NCBI GenBank assembly: GCA_947176925.1
Contig: CAMWSN010000002.1
Span: 1-45,512 of the forward strand
Reading direction: 5' to 3'
From: an uncultured Porphyromonadaceae bacterium
GTDB lineage: Bacteria; Bacteroidota; Bacteroidia; Bacteroidales; Muribaculaceae
DNA length: 45,512 bases
Part shown: in pieces, positions 14,239-22,798 of the stretch
Position numbering within the stretch: the first letter of the stretch is position 1
Layout: each line of letters opens with the position of its first letter
Program-made: the position numbers and the translations under genes
Notes under the pieces: model-generated
Database searches by the model: none
What the model was told of the DNA's origin: nothing
The model's input: the letters and a program-made list of their open reading frames with translations, nothing else

Positions 14239-16389
14239 ATGAACAAGTTTTTGAAACCAATCGCTATCGCCGGGCTGGCCGCAATGACCGCCGCCTCCAC
14301 CTCCTGCTCCAAAGACGAAGAAAACGTCATTGACCGCCCCGAATTTACCTCGGCCGACGGAGTATTCTCTATCAGCGCCCTCGAGGCTCTGGGCCGCGTA
14401 AATGCCCCTGTCCTCAGCCCTGACCGCTCCAAAATCCTCTATGCCGTCAGCTACGAAAGCGTAGAGCAAAACCGCTCGAACGCTGACCTTTACCTGATGG
14501 ACATTGACGGCAAAAATCAAACCCGTCTGACCAAGTCGGCTAAAAGTGAAAGTAACTACTGCTGGATCGACGGAGGCAAGAAAATCGCCTTCCTTTATCC
14601 TGATTCTGACGGCAAACAGCAAATTTGGACCATCAATGCCGATGGCTCCGGCCGCACTCAAATATCCAAGGAAGAAAAGGGAGTGGAAGGTTTCCTCTTC
14701 TCGCCTGACGAAAAGAAAGTCCTGATGATTCAGTCGGTCAAGTGGGCCCGTACGGCTCAGGAAGCCTATCCTGACCTCCCTGACGCTACCGGCCGTATCA
14801 TTGATGACCTGATGTACAAACACTGGGACGAATGGGTGACCGAGATACCCCATCCTTTCATTGCTGATTTCGACGGCGCAGGCCTTTCCAATCAGAAAGA
14901 CATCATGGATGATGCAGAAGATCCCCTCTATGAAGCCCCGATGAAGCCCTTCGGCGGAGTCGAATCATTCGCATGGACCCCTGACAGCAAGAAATTAGCC
15001 TACGTTTCCCGCAAAAAGACAGGCCTGGAATATGCCATCTCAACCAACTCTGACATCTTCCTCTACGACCTTGAGGCCGGAACTACCGAAAACCTCACTT
15101 CCGGCATGATGGGCTATGATACTGCCCCGACCTTCAGCCCTGACGGCTCAAAGCTGGCTTTCCTCTCCATGGAACATGACGGCTATGAAAGCGACATGAA
15201 CCGCATTATGGTGCGCGACATGGCCTCCGGCGAAATCACCGACCTGACCGCTGAATGGGACTACACCGTCGACCAGATTGCCTGGCAGCCCGATTCGCGC
15301 GGCCTCTTCTTCCTCGCCTACCGTGACGGAGTCAAGCCCGTGTTCTCCATCCTGCTTGACGGCACAATCTCCGTAATCTCCGCCGGTGAGGTTGACTACG
15401 AGTCTCTCCAGCCCGTCAGCGAAAACGAGGTTATCACGATGGCTCACTCCATGATTTTCCCCAACGAAATCTATCATGCCGCCAACGGCTCGGCTCAAAA
15501 GCTCACCGGAGTCAACGACGACATCTTCAATCAGCTCCGCATGCCGACTGTGGAGCGTCGCCTTGTACCGACTACTGACGGCAAAGAGATGCTCACCTGG
15601 ATTGTCAAGCCCCAAGACTTTGATTCAACCAAGCAATACCCCGCTATTCTTTACTGCCAGGGCGGTCCACAGCAGGCCGTCAGCCAGTTCTGGAGCTTCC
15701 GCTGGAATCTCGCCCTTATGGCCGCCAACGGCTATGTGGTCATCGCTCCTAACCGCCGCGGCCTTCCCGGCTTCGGCAAGGAATGGAACGCTCAGATTTC
15801 CGGCGACTACGGCGGTCAGAACATGAAGGACTACTTTGCCGCAGTGGATAACGTCAAGACCGAACCTTGGGTCGACGAAAAGCATATCGGCGCCGTCGGT
15901 GCCAGCTACGGCGGATTCTCCGTCTATTGGCTCGCCGGTCACCATGAAGGCCGCTTTGCCGCTTTGATTGCCCACGCCGGCATCTTCAATATCGAAGCCC
16001 AGTATCTCGAAACCGAAGAAATGTGGTTCGCCAACTGGGATATGGGTGGCGGCGCGGTCAATGCTCCGGCCGATACCAAGGATGACCCTGACTATGGCGC
16101 ATACTGGAACACGGCCAATCCCATCGCTCAGGCTACCTTCGCCACCTCCCCCCATAAGTTTGTCGACAAATGGGACACCCCGATTCTGATCACTCACGGC
16201 GAACTTGACTATCGCATCCTCTCATCTCAGGGCGAGATGGCCTTTAACGCCGCCAAACTTCGCGGAGTCCCCGCCGAAATGCTCATCTTCCCCGACGAAA
16301 ACCACTGGATTCTAAAGCCTCAAAACGCTATCCTCTGGCAACGGGTCTTCTTCCGCTGGCTCGACAAATGGCTAAAACCCCAACAATAA
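14239..16389 (+). CDS. S9 family (prolyl oligopeptidase-type) peptidase, lipoprotein
   Basis: Serine peptidase of the acylaminoacyl-peptidase/DPP IV group, expected to cleave short peptides at the cell envelope. I chose ATG 14239 (MNKFLKPIAIAG) because it starts a lipoprotein signal with lipobox ASTSC, lipidated Cys23; the longer in-frame start at 14203 would place sequence from the mdh terminator in the protein. The N-terminal half is a beta-propeller with repeated blades such as APVLSPDRSKILY, FLFSPDEKKVL and PTFSPDGSKLAF. The C-terminal alpha/beta hydrolase domain has the nucleophile elbow GASYGG (Ser556), Asp657 in HGELDYRI and His689 in DENHWILK, so the catalytic triad is complete. The length of 716 residues is typical. 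Confidence 0.94.
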   Translation: MNKFLKPIAIAGLAAMTAASTSCSKDEENVIDRPEFTSADGVFSISALEALGRVNAPVLSPDRSKILYAVSYESVEQNRSNADLYLMDIDGKNQTRLTKSAKSESNYCWIDGGKKIAFLYPDSDGKQQIWTINADGSGRTQISKEEKGVEGFLFSPDEKKVLMIQSVKWARTAQEAYPDLPDATGRIIDDLMYKHWDEWVTEIPHPFIADFDGAGLSNQKDIMDDAEDPLYEAPMKPFGGVESFAWTPDSKKLAYVSRKKTGLEYAISTNSDIFLYDLEAGTTENLTSGMMGYDTAPTFSPDGSKLAFLSMEHDGYESDMNRIMVRDMASGEITDLTAEWDYTVDQIAWQPDSRGLFFLAYRDGVKPVFSILLDGTISVISAGEVDYESLQPVSENEVITMAHSMIFPNEIYHAANGSAQKLTGVNDDIFNQLRMPTVERRLVPTTDGKEMLTWIVKPQDFDSTKQYPAILYCQGGPQQAVSQFWSFRWNLALMAANGYVVIAPNRRGLPGFGKEWNAQISGDYGGQNMKDYFAAVDNVKTEPWVDEKHIGAVGASYGGFSVYWLAGHHEGRFAALIAHAGIFNIEAQYLETEEMWFANWDMGGGAVNAPADTKDDPDYGAYWNTANPIAQATFATSPHKFVDKWDTPILITHGELDYRILSSQGEMAFNAAKLRGVPAEMLIFPDENHWILKPQNAILWQRVFFRWLDKWLKPQQ

Positions 16390-16391
16390 TC

Positions 16392-16437
16392 AAAAAATTG
16401 AGAACTCCTTAGTTGTCTTTGGAGTTCTCAATTTTTT
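16392..16437 (+). terminator. Terminator of the S9 peptidase gene
   Basis: A 17-bp perfect stem (16392-16408 with 16421-16437) with A6 on the left and T6 on the right. It begins 2 bases after the stop codon and is symmetrical enough to act in both directions. Confidence 0.9.
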
Positions 16438-16466
16438 ATCGTTACTTTTTTAGAAAACAGAACTGC

Positions 16467-17179
16467 ATGAAGAAGAGTTATTCAAACCCTGATAAGAACT
16501 GTGACCTGGTCACAAATTGTGACCGGTTCACGTCCCTTAAACATTCTTCGGTAAATCCGTTTGTATTCACTGAACAGTGCGTTGCAATGCTTTCAGCTGT
16601 AGTAAAACGGCGGTTCGGACAAGTATCCGAATTATCGAAGCATTTGTTGCTATGCGCAGTTTTCTGATGAATAATGTGTCGATATTTCAGAGAATAGAAA
16701 GAATTGAAAAGAGGCAGGTTAAAACAGATGAGAGAATTGATGAGATCTTCAATAAGCTTGGAGATAATGATAAACTGATAGAAGGCGTCTTTTTTAACGG
16801 CCAGATTTTTGACGCATACGCGTTGGTAGCCAAGTTGATCCGCAAGACCAAGAATCGAATAGTTGTGATTGATAATTACATTGATGATTCTGTGCTTGTA
16901 CAATTATCAAAGCGCGCTTCCGGAGTGAAAGTTGATATATATTCAGACCGGATAACTAAGCAACTTTATCAAGATGTTGATACTCATAATGGGCAGTATC
17001 CGGGGGTAACGATTCATAAGTTTACTAAAGCCCATGATCGATTTCTGATTATTGATGAAGAAGTGTATCATATCGGTGCTTCTTTAAAGGATCTCGGCAA
17101 GAAGCTTTTTGCTTTCTCCAAGATGGAAGTTATAACCGGCAGTGAACTAATGAAACGACTTGAGGCAGGGATGGGATAA
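16467..17179 (+). pseudogene. Truncated, frameshifted ORF6N-PLD-like gene (phage antirepressor-like remnant)
   Basis: Two overlapping frames together recover a family known in Bacteroidota: an ORF6N (KilA-N-type) DNA-binding domain fused to a phospholipase D-like domain. Frame 1 from ATG 16467 gives SSVNPFVFTEQCVAMLSAVV, the end of ORF6N. The continuation TAVRTSIRIIEAFVAMRSFL lies in another frame, joining at an A-run near 16604-16607. That frame continues to 17179 through a coiled-coil segment (IERIEKRQVKTDERIDEIF) and the complete-looking C-terminal domain (VVIDNYIDDSVL, AHDRFLIIDEEVYHIGASLKDLG). The N-terminal half of ORF6N is absent, and the usual TEQG is TEQC. A truncation plus a frameshift indicate a decayed gene; the C-terminal domain might still be expressed from an internal ATG near 16625-16670. 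The stretch is visibly more AT-rich than its neighbours. Confidence 0.8.
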
Positions 17180-17200
17180 GTTTATTCAGTAATAGACAAA

Positions 17201-17246
17201 AAACAAATCGGAGTTGTCAGAGAAATCTGATGACTCCGGTTGTTTT
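17201..17246 (+). terminator. Terminator after the ORF6N remnant
   Basis: A long imperfect stem centred on a GAAA loop (GGAGTTGTCAGA paired with TCTGATGACTCC, including G-T pairs) extends outward through ACAA/TTGT and ends in T-rich sequence. It insulates dnaE from upstream transcription. Confidence 0.75.
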
Positions 17247-17294
17247 GTTGATAAATTTTTCATTTTTCATTCGTCATTTTTCATTTTAATTGCG

Positions 17295-17302
17295 TATCTT
17301 TG
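17295..17302 (+). promoter_or_regulatory. Candidate -7 box of dnaE, very close to the start codon
   Basis: TATCTTTG at 17295-17302 matches the Bacteroidota -7 consensus, but only 7 bases separate it from the dnaE ATG. A clear -33 TTG is not seen; the region upstream is a TTTTTCATT direct-repeat tract. If active it would give a leaderless or nearly leaderless mRNA. Confidence 0.45.
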
Positions 17303-17309
17303 CAAGCGT

Positions 17310-20300
17310 ATGGAAGCGTTTGTTCATTTGCATGTGCATACTCAGTATTCTCTGCTCGACGGTCAGGCCTCGGTTAAGGCTCTGGTCGACAAAGCTATTG
17401 CTGACGGTATGCCCGGCCTGGCCATCACGGACCACGGCAATATGTTTGCTATCAAGGAGTTTTTCAACTATGTCAATAAGGTCAACAAAGGCCTTAAAGA
17501 GGAAGGTAAACCCGAGTTCAAGCCTATTTTCGGCTGTGAAATGTATGTGGCAAACAAGCTGATGACCGAACATACGGACAAGAATGACCGCGGACGCCAC
17601 CTGATTGTCCTCGCGAAAAACGAAACCGGCTATCATAACCTCATAAAACTCGTCAGCCGCGCCTACACCGACGGCTATTATGGCCATCCCCGAACCGACA
17701 AAACCGAGCTGGCCAAACACCACGAAGGACTTATCGTGGCCTCCGCATGTATTGGCGGCGAAGTCCCCAAACTGATTCTCAGCGGTCAACTTGACGAGGC
17801 CGAGAAGACCATACTATGGTTCAAGGAGACTTTTGGCGATGATTATTATCTTGAACTGCAGCGACATAAAGCCACGGTGCCCCGCGCAAACCATGAAGCT
17901 TATCCTATGCAGGTCCAGGTCAATAAAGTCCTTATGGAGTTTGCCAAGAAACATGGTATCAAGGTTATATGCACTAACGACGTCCACTTCGTCAACGAAG
18001 AAGACGCCGAAGCTCATGACCGCCTCATCTGTATCAACTCCGGCAAGGACCTCAATGACCCGACGCGTATGCTCTATTCCAAACAGGAATGGATGAAGAC
18101 CACCGCCGAGATGAATGAGCTATTTGCCGACGTCCCCGAGGCTTTGGCCAACACCATTGAGATTCTTGATAAGGTTACTCCCTATTCAATTGACCATAAG
18201 CCGATTCTGCCTAACTTCCCGCTTCCCGACGGATTTACCGACAATGACGACTACCTGCGTTACCTGACCTATCAGGGCGCATATCGCCGCTGGGGCAAGG
18301 ATCTGACCGATGAACAGAAGGAACGCATTGACTTTGAACTTGATACGATTAAGAACATGGGCTTCCCGGGTTACTTCCTCATTGTGCAGGACTTTATTGC
18401 TGCCGGTCGCGCCCGCGGTGTCAGCATTGGTCCGGGGCGTGGTTCCGCTGCCGGTTCGGCCGTGGCCTACTGCCTGGACATCACTCAGATTGATCCGATT
18501 AAATATGACCTCCTCTTCGAACGTTTCCTCAATCCGGACCGAATCTCGCTGCCCGATATTGATATTGACTTCGACGATGACGGTCGCGCCGATGTACTGG
18601 CCTACGTTACGGAAAAATACGGCGAAGAAAAAGTTGCCCGCATCATCACTTACGGTACTATGGCGGCCAAGAGCGCCATCAAGGACGTGGCCCGAGTGGA
18701 ACAACTCCCCCTGGCTGAGAGTAACCGCATAGCCAACCTCGTCCCCAAGCGTATGCCCGAGGTCAACGGCAAGGAACTCAAGCCGACTCTCAAAAACTGC
18801 TATGAATACGTCCCCGAATTCAAGGATGAACTTCGCAGCCAGAACCCCCTGGTGCGTGATACTCTCAAATATGCCCTTGAGCTCGAAGGCAATGTCAGAA
18901 ACACCGGCGTACATGCCTGCGGCGTAATCATTTGCCGCGACGACGTCAGCGACTGGGTCCCTCTTTCTACGGCCACTGATAAGGACTCCGGCCTCAAGAT
19001 GCTCGTTACGCAATATGAAGGCTCCGTTATTGAAGATACCGGCCTTATCAAAATGGACTTTCTTGGACTGAAAACCCTTTCGATTATCAAGGAGGCCCTG
19101 AACAATATAAAGCTCACCCGCGATATTGACGTCGACATCGACTCCATCCCTATTGACGACCCCAAGACCTATCAGCTCTACTCCGAAGGGCGCACCGTCG
19201 GTACCTTCCAATTTGAATCTGCCGGCATGCAGAAATATCTCCGCGAACTCCAGCCGACGACCTTTGAGGACCTCATTGCCATGAACGCCCTCTATCGTCC
19301 CGGTCCTATGGACTATATTCCGGACTTCATCAACCGCAAGCAGGGGCGCTCACCCATCGTCTATGATATTCCCGAGATGGAGAAATATCTTAAGGACACC
19401 TATGGCGTTACCGTCTATCAGGAACAGGTGATGCTCCTGAGCCGCCTCCTTGCCAACTTTACACGCGGCGAGAGCGATACCCTCCGTAAGGCTATGGGTA
19501 AGAAGCTCATTGACAAGATGAACCACCTCAAGGGTAAGTTCATGGAAGGCGGTCAGGCCAACGGACATAAGCCTGAGGTCCTTGACAAAATCTGGAAGGA
19601 CTGGGAAAAGTTCGCTTCTTACGCATTTAATAAGAGTCACGCCACCTGCTACTCTTGGGTGGCTTTCCAGACGGCCTATCTCAAGGCTAACTATCCCGCA
19701 GAATATATGGCTGCAGTCCTCAGCCGCAACAAAAACGACAATGCCAAGCTGACCGTCTTTATGGACGAATGTAAGGCAATGAAAATCAAGGTTAAAGGTC
19801 CGGATATTAACGAATCGTTCAGTAACTTCGGTGTGAACGCCGCCGGCGATATCCGCTTCGGAATGTCAGCAATCAAGGGCGTCGGAGAGGGAATAGTCAA
19901 CGCTATCATTGCCGAGCGCCGCGCCAATGGGCCCTTCAAGGATATCTATGACGTGGTCGAACGCGTCGACATCTCTGCCGGACTGAACCGACGCACCCTC
20001 GAAAATATGGTTTTGGCCGGAGTCTTCGACTGCTTTGCTGACGACATCAAGCGCGAAGACTTCTTTGAAACCAATTCCAAGGACGAATCCTTCTCCGAAC
20101 AGCTCATTCGCTATGGCCAGGCCTATCAACGCGACAAGCAAGAGCAGACATCATCGCTCTTCGACATGTTTGCTGACGATATGTCGATTTCTCAGGCCGG
20201 ACGTCCACCCATAAAGCCCGCAGTCCCATGGGTGAAGTCCGAATTGCTCACCAAGGAGCGGGACCTCGTGGGCATGTATCTTTCCGCCCACCCCCTGGAA

Positions 20301-20876
20301 CCTTATTATATGGAGCTGACCTACGGCTGCACCTCAATCAAGGAGTTTACCGACGAAGAAACCACTCCGATTGAAGACCGGGAAGTGCGCCTGGGCGGAA
20401 TGGTCGTCAGCTTCGAGACGCGACCCGGCAATAAAGGCCCATGGGGTATCCTCAAGATGGAAGACCTTACCGGTAGCACAGAGATGCGACTTTTCGGCCA
20501 GACCTATGCCCAATTCAACGGTTACTGCACAACCGGACAGCAAATCATCGTCACCGGAAAGTATCAGCGGCGCTACAGCGGCGAGGAACTTCGCTTCAAC
20601 ATTACTGACATTTCCCTGCTTAGTAACCGAAAGGGTAACGTCGTCAGCGGAATAACTATCTTTATTGACTCTGATACCATCAATCCGGCTCTTGCCGAGA
20701 TTCTTTCCGATGCGTCCTCGACCATCATCGAAGGAGAGATGGCCGCTCTGAAAATCATGCTCTATGATCCCTCGCTTAACCGTCGCCTTTCTTTGACCGG
20801 GGCAAAGCAAATCGCCCTCAATAAGCGTTTAATTGATAAACTAGAATCCCTTGATATTGAATATCATATTAATTAA
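17310..20876 (+). CDS. dnaE: DNA polymerase III alpha subunit
   Basis: Replicative polymerase of the C family. From ATG 17310 the protein has 1188 residues, a usual DnaE1 length. It starts with the PHP domain (MEAFVHLHVHTQYSLLDG, ITDHGNMF), which keeps its metal-binding histidines. The palm carries GPGRGSAAGS and the catalytic PDIDIDF (residues 415-421, D416, D418 and D420). YRPGPMDYIPDFI and YQEQVMLLSR follow in the fingers region, then a helix-hairpin-helix region (about 820-900), and an OB-fold near residues 1010-1100 (VRLGGMVVSFETR...WGILKMEDLTG). I rejected the in-frame extension to 17214 because it would translate the preceding terminator and a TTTTTCATT repeat tract. trxA follows after 26 bases and is probably co-transcribed. 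Confidence 0.97.
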   Translation: MEAFVHLHVHTQYSLLDGQASVKALVDKAIADGMPGLAITDHGNMFAIKEFFNYVNKVNKGLKEEGKPEFKPIFGCEMYVANKLMTEHTDKNDRGRHLIVLAKNETGYHNLIKLVSRAYTDGYYGHPRTDKTELAKHHEGLIVASACIGGEVPKLILSGQLDEAEKTILWFKETFGDDYYLELQRHKATVPRANHEAYPMQVQVNKVLMEFAKKHGIKVICTNDVHFVNEEDAEAHDRLICINSGKDLNDPTRMLYSKQEWMKTTAEMNELFADVPEALANTIEILDKVTPYSIDHKPILPNFPLPDGFTDNDDYLRYLTYQGAYRRWGKDLTDEQKERIDFELDTIKNMGFPGYFLIVQDFIAAGRARGVSIGPGRGSAAGSAVAYCLDITQIDPIKYDLLFERFLNPDRISLPDIDIDFDDDGRADVLAYVTEKYGEEKVARIITYGTMAAKSAIKDVARVEQLPLAESNRIANLVPKRMPEVNGKELKPTLKNCYEYVPEFKDELRSQNPLVRDTLKYALELEGNVRNTGVHACGVIICRDDVSDWVPLSTATDKDSGLKMLVTQYEGSVIEDTGLIKMDFLGLKTLSIIKEALNNIKLTRDIDVDIDSIPIDDPKTYQLYSEGRTVGTFQFESAGMQKYLRELQPTTFEDLIAMNALYRPGPMDYIPDFINRKQGRSPIVYDIPEMEKYLKDTYGVTVYQEQVMLLSRLLANFTRGESDTLRKAMGKKLIDKMNHLKGKFMEGGQANGHKPEVLDKIWKDWEKFASYAFNKSHATCYSWVAFQTAYLKANYPAEYMAAVLSRNKNDNAKLTVFMDECKAMKIKVKGPDINESFSNFGVNAAGDIRFGMSAIKGVGEGIVNAIIAERRANGPFKDIYDVVERVDISAGLNRRTLENMVLAGVFDCFADDIKREDFFETNSKDESFSEQLIRYGQAYQRDKQEQTSSLFDMFADDMSISQAGRPPIKPAVPWVKSELLTKERDLVGMYLSAHPLEPYYMELTYGCTSIKEFTDEETTPIEDREVRLGGMVVSFETRPGNKGPWGILKMEDLTGSTEMRLFGQTYAQFNGYCTTGQQIIVTGKYQRRYSGEELRFNITDISLLSNRKGNVVSGITIFIDSDTINPALAEILSDASSTIIEGEMAALKIMLYDPSLNRRLSLTGAKQIALNKRLIDKLESLDIEYHIN

Positions 20877-20902
20877 CTAACATAAAAATTCCATTATTTA
20901 TT

Positions 20903-21226
20903 ATGGCACAGACTTTTACTGACGAGAATATCCATGACATCATTGCCTCCGGCAAGCCCGTGATGATTGATTTTTGGGCCACCTGGTGTGGTCCTTGCGT
21001 CGGCATGAGCCCTGCAATCGATGCCGTAGCCGAAGAATATGCCGGCCGCGTCGAAGTTGGCAAGTACAATATTGACGAGCAGAACGACCTCGCCATGCAA
21101 TATCGAATCATGTCCATCCCCACTATCCTTACCTTCAAGGATGGCAAGAAGACGGACCTGCGCCTCGTCGGCGGTCAGAGCATCGAAAAGCTCCGCGAAA
21201 CCCTCGATGCCCTCCTTGCTCTCTGA
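20903..21226 (+). CDS. trxA: Thioredoxin
   Basis: A 107-residue cytoplasmic thiol-disulfide oxidoreductase with the active site WCGPC (Cys29, Cys32) after FWAT, and the cis-proline loop SIPTILTFKDGKK. There is no signal peptide, so it is a cytoplasmic thioredoxin that reduces targets such as ribonucleotide reductase and peroxiredoxins. It lies 26 bases after dnaE and 51 bases before the DUF4301 gene, so the three may share a transcript. Confidence 0.95.
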   Translation: MAQTFTDENIHDIIASGKPVMIDFWATWCGPCVGMSPAIDAVAEEYAGRVEVGKYNIDEQNDLAMQYRIMSIPTILTFKDGKKTDLRLVGGQSIEKLRETLDALLAL

Positions 21227-21277
21227 GAATTATCTCTCAGACCTTAACTAATGACCTCATAACCTTACATTCTCCCC

Positions 21278-22798
21278 ATGAAATTCACTGAAACCGACCT
21301 GAAAACACTTGCCTCGAAGGGAATCTCTCCCGAACAGGCCGAAGCTCAACTTGAGCGATTCAAGACCGGTTTTCCGGAGCTGACCGTAGTGGATTCCGCT
21401 ACGGTCGGCCACGGAATATGCCGCCTTGACGAAGCTGCTCAAAAAGCTGCCGAAGCCCGCTGGGAACGCTATCTTGCCGACGGTGGGACCGCATGCAAGT
21501 TCGTGCCCGCTTCGGGCGCCGCCTCCCGTATGTTCAAATCGCTTTTCGCTTTCGTTGATGGCGCGGACGAGCAGGCCAAACCCGGCTCCGACGTGGCCGA
21601 AGTTATCACCCGTATTCATGACTTCGCCTTCTATCCGGCCCTCAACGATGTCTGCCGCGAGCTCTACGGGCAAAGCGTTGACGAACTTTGCTCCGCCGGA
21701 CGCCATAAGGATATTATCCGCGCTATTATCGACGGCTCAGGCCTTAATTACGGACAGTTACCCAAGGGACTGCTCCAATTCCATGCCTACGGCACTGACG
21801 GCCCACGCACTCCCGTTGCCGAACATATCGCCGAAGGAGCTGCCACTGCTGTTGCCGCCGGAGGAACGCTTAACCTCCACTTCACGGTCAGTCCTGCCCA
21901 TCGCGCGCTCTTTGAGGCCGAGTTGGATCGTCTGATTCCTGCTGCCGAAGCTAAGTATGGAGTGAAAATCAATGCCTCCCTCTCTGAGCAGAAAGCCTTT
22001 ACTGACACCATCGCCGCTAATGCCGACGGTACTCCTTTCCGAGACGCAGATGGAAAACTTCTTTTCCGTCCGGGCGGACACGGCGCTTTGATTCAGAACC
22101 TTAATGACATCGACTCAGCCGTTGTTTTCGTTAAAAACATTGACAACGTAGTCCCCGATTCAAAGCGTGAGTCTACCGTCAAATGGAAGAAAATCCTTGC
22201 CGGCTATCTTGTGCAGGTCCATGACCAAATCGCCGGATACCTCCGCGAACTTCGCTCGGGTCATTCTTCAATTGAACGCCAGCGCGAGATGATTGCCTTT
22301 CTCCATGACGTCCTTCAGGTGCGTGACCCGCGGATGAAGACCCTCTCCGATGCTGACCTCGAGCAGTTCCTGCTGGCCAAATTTGACCGCCCGCTGCGCG
22401 TCTGCGGCATGGTTATCAATGAGGGTGAACCCGGCGGCGGTCCATACCTGACGGTTAACCCTGACGGCTCATCATCGCCTCAGATTCTTGAAAGCCACCA
22501 GATTGCCCCGCAGTTTAAGGACCTGATGGCTAAGGCGACTCACTTCAACCCCGTGGACCTCGTTTGCTATATTCAGGGCCCTGACGGGAAACCTTACGAT
22601 CTGCCCGGATTCGTTGACCACGCTACCGGATTCATCTCATCCAAGTCGGCCCAGGGGCGCGAACTTCGCGCGCTGGAATTGCCCGGACTTTGGAATGGCG
22701 CGATGAGCGACTGGAATACGGTCTTCGTTGAAGTCCCCGCCTCAACTTTCAATCCGGTCAAGACGGTCAATGACCTTCTGCGCCCGGTTCACTCGTAA
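21278..22798 (+). CDS. DUF4301 family protein
   Basis: A 506-residue protein of the Bacteroidota family DUF4301, whose function is not established. The segment ACKFVPASGAASRMFKSLF (about 72-90) resembles the phosphate-binding loop of sugar-nucleotidyltransferases, and RPGGHGALIQNLNDIDSAVVFVKNIDNV (about 263-290) fits a metal/nucleotide-handling core. CGMVINEGEPGGGPYL and the C-terminal ELPGLWNGAMSDWNTVFVEVP are also characteristic. No signal peptide or membrane segment is present. Its last 10 bases overlap the 3' end of the convergent permease gene. No intergenic terminator is possible there. Confidence 0.85.
   Translation: MKFTETDLKTLASKGISPEQAEAQLERFKTGFPELTVVDSATVGHGICRLDEAAQKAAEARWERYLADGGTACKFVPASGAASRMFKSLFAFVDGADEQAKPGSDVAEVITRIHDFAFYPALNDVCRELYGQSVDELCSAGRHKDIIRAIIDGSGLNYGQLPKGLLQFHAYGTDGPRTPVAEHIAEGAATAVAAGGTLNLHFTVSPAHRALFEAELDRLIPAAEAKYGVKINASLSEQKAFTDTIAANADGTPFRDADGKLLFRPGGHGALIQNLNDIDSAVVFVKNIDNVVPDSKRESTVKWKKILAGYLVQVHDQIAGYLRELRSGHSSIERQREMIAFLHDVLQVRDPRMKTLSDADLEQFLLAKFDRPLRVCGMVINEGEPGGGPYLTVNPDGSSSPQILESHQIAPQFKDLMAKATHFNPVDLVCYIQGPDGKPYDLPGFVDHATGFISSKSAQGRELRALELPGLWNGAMSDWNTVFVEVPASTFNPVKTVNDLLRPVHS

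Noticed and set aside
16478-16903. 141-codon frame antisense to the ORF6N remnant
   Set aside because: The sense strand shows clear ORF6N and PLD-like similarity across two frames; the antisense product has none.
17214-17309. N-terminal extension of DnaE (32 extra codons)
   Set aside because: It would translate half of a terminator hairpin and a TTTTTCATT repeat tract; DnaE proteins start at the PHP motif found from 17310.
18186-19211. 341-codon open frame antisense to dnaE
   Set aside because: It lies entirely inside the highly conserved dnaE catalytic region, has no family resemblance, and is a by-product of codon bias. The same applies to other long antisense frames, such as 15625-16197 and 7629-8192.
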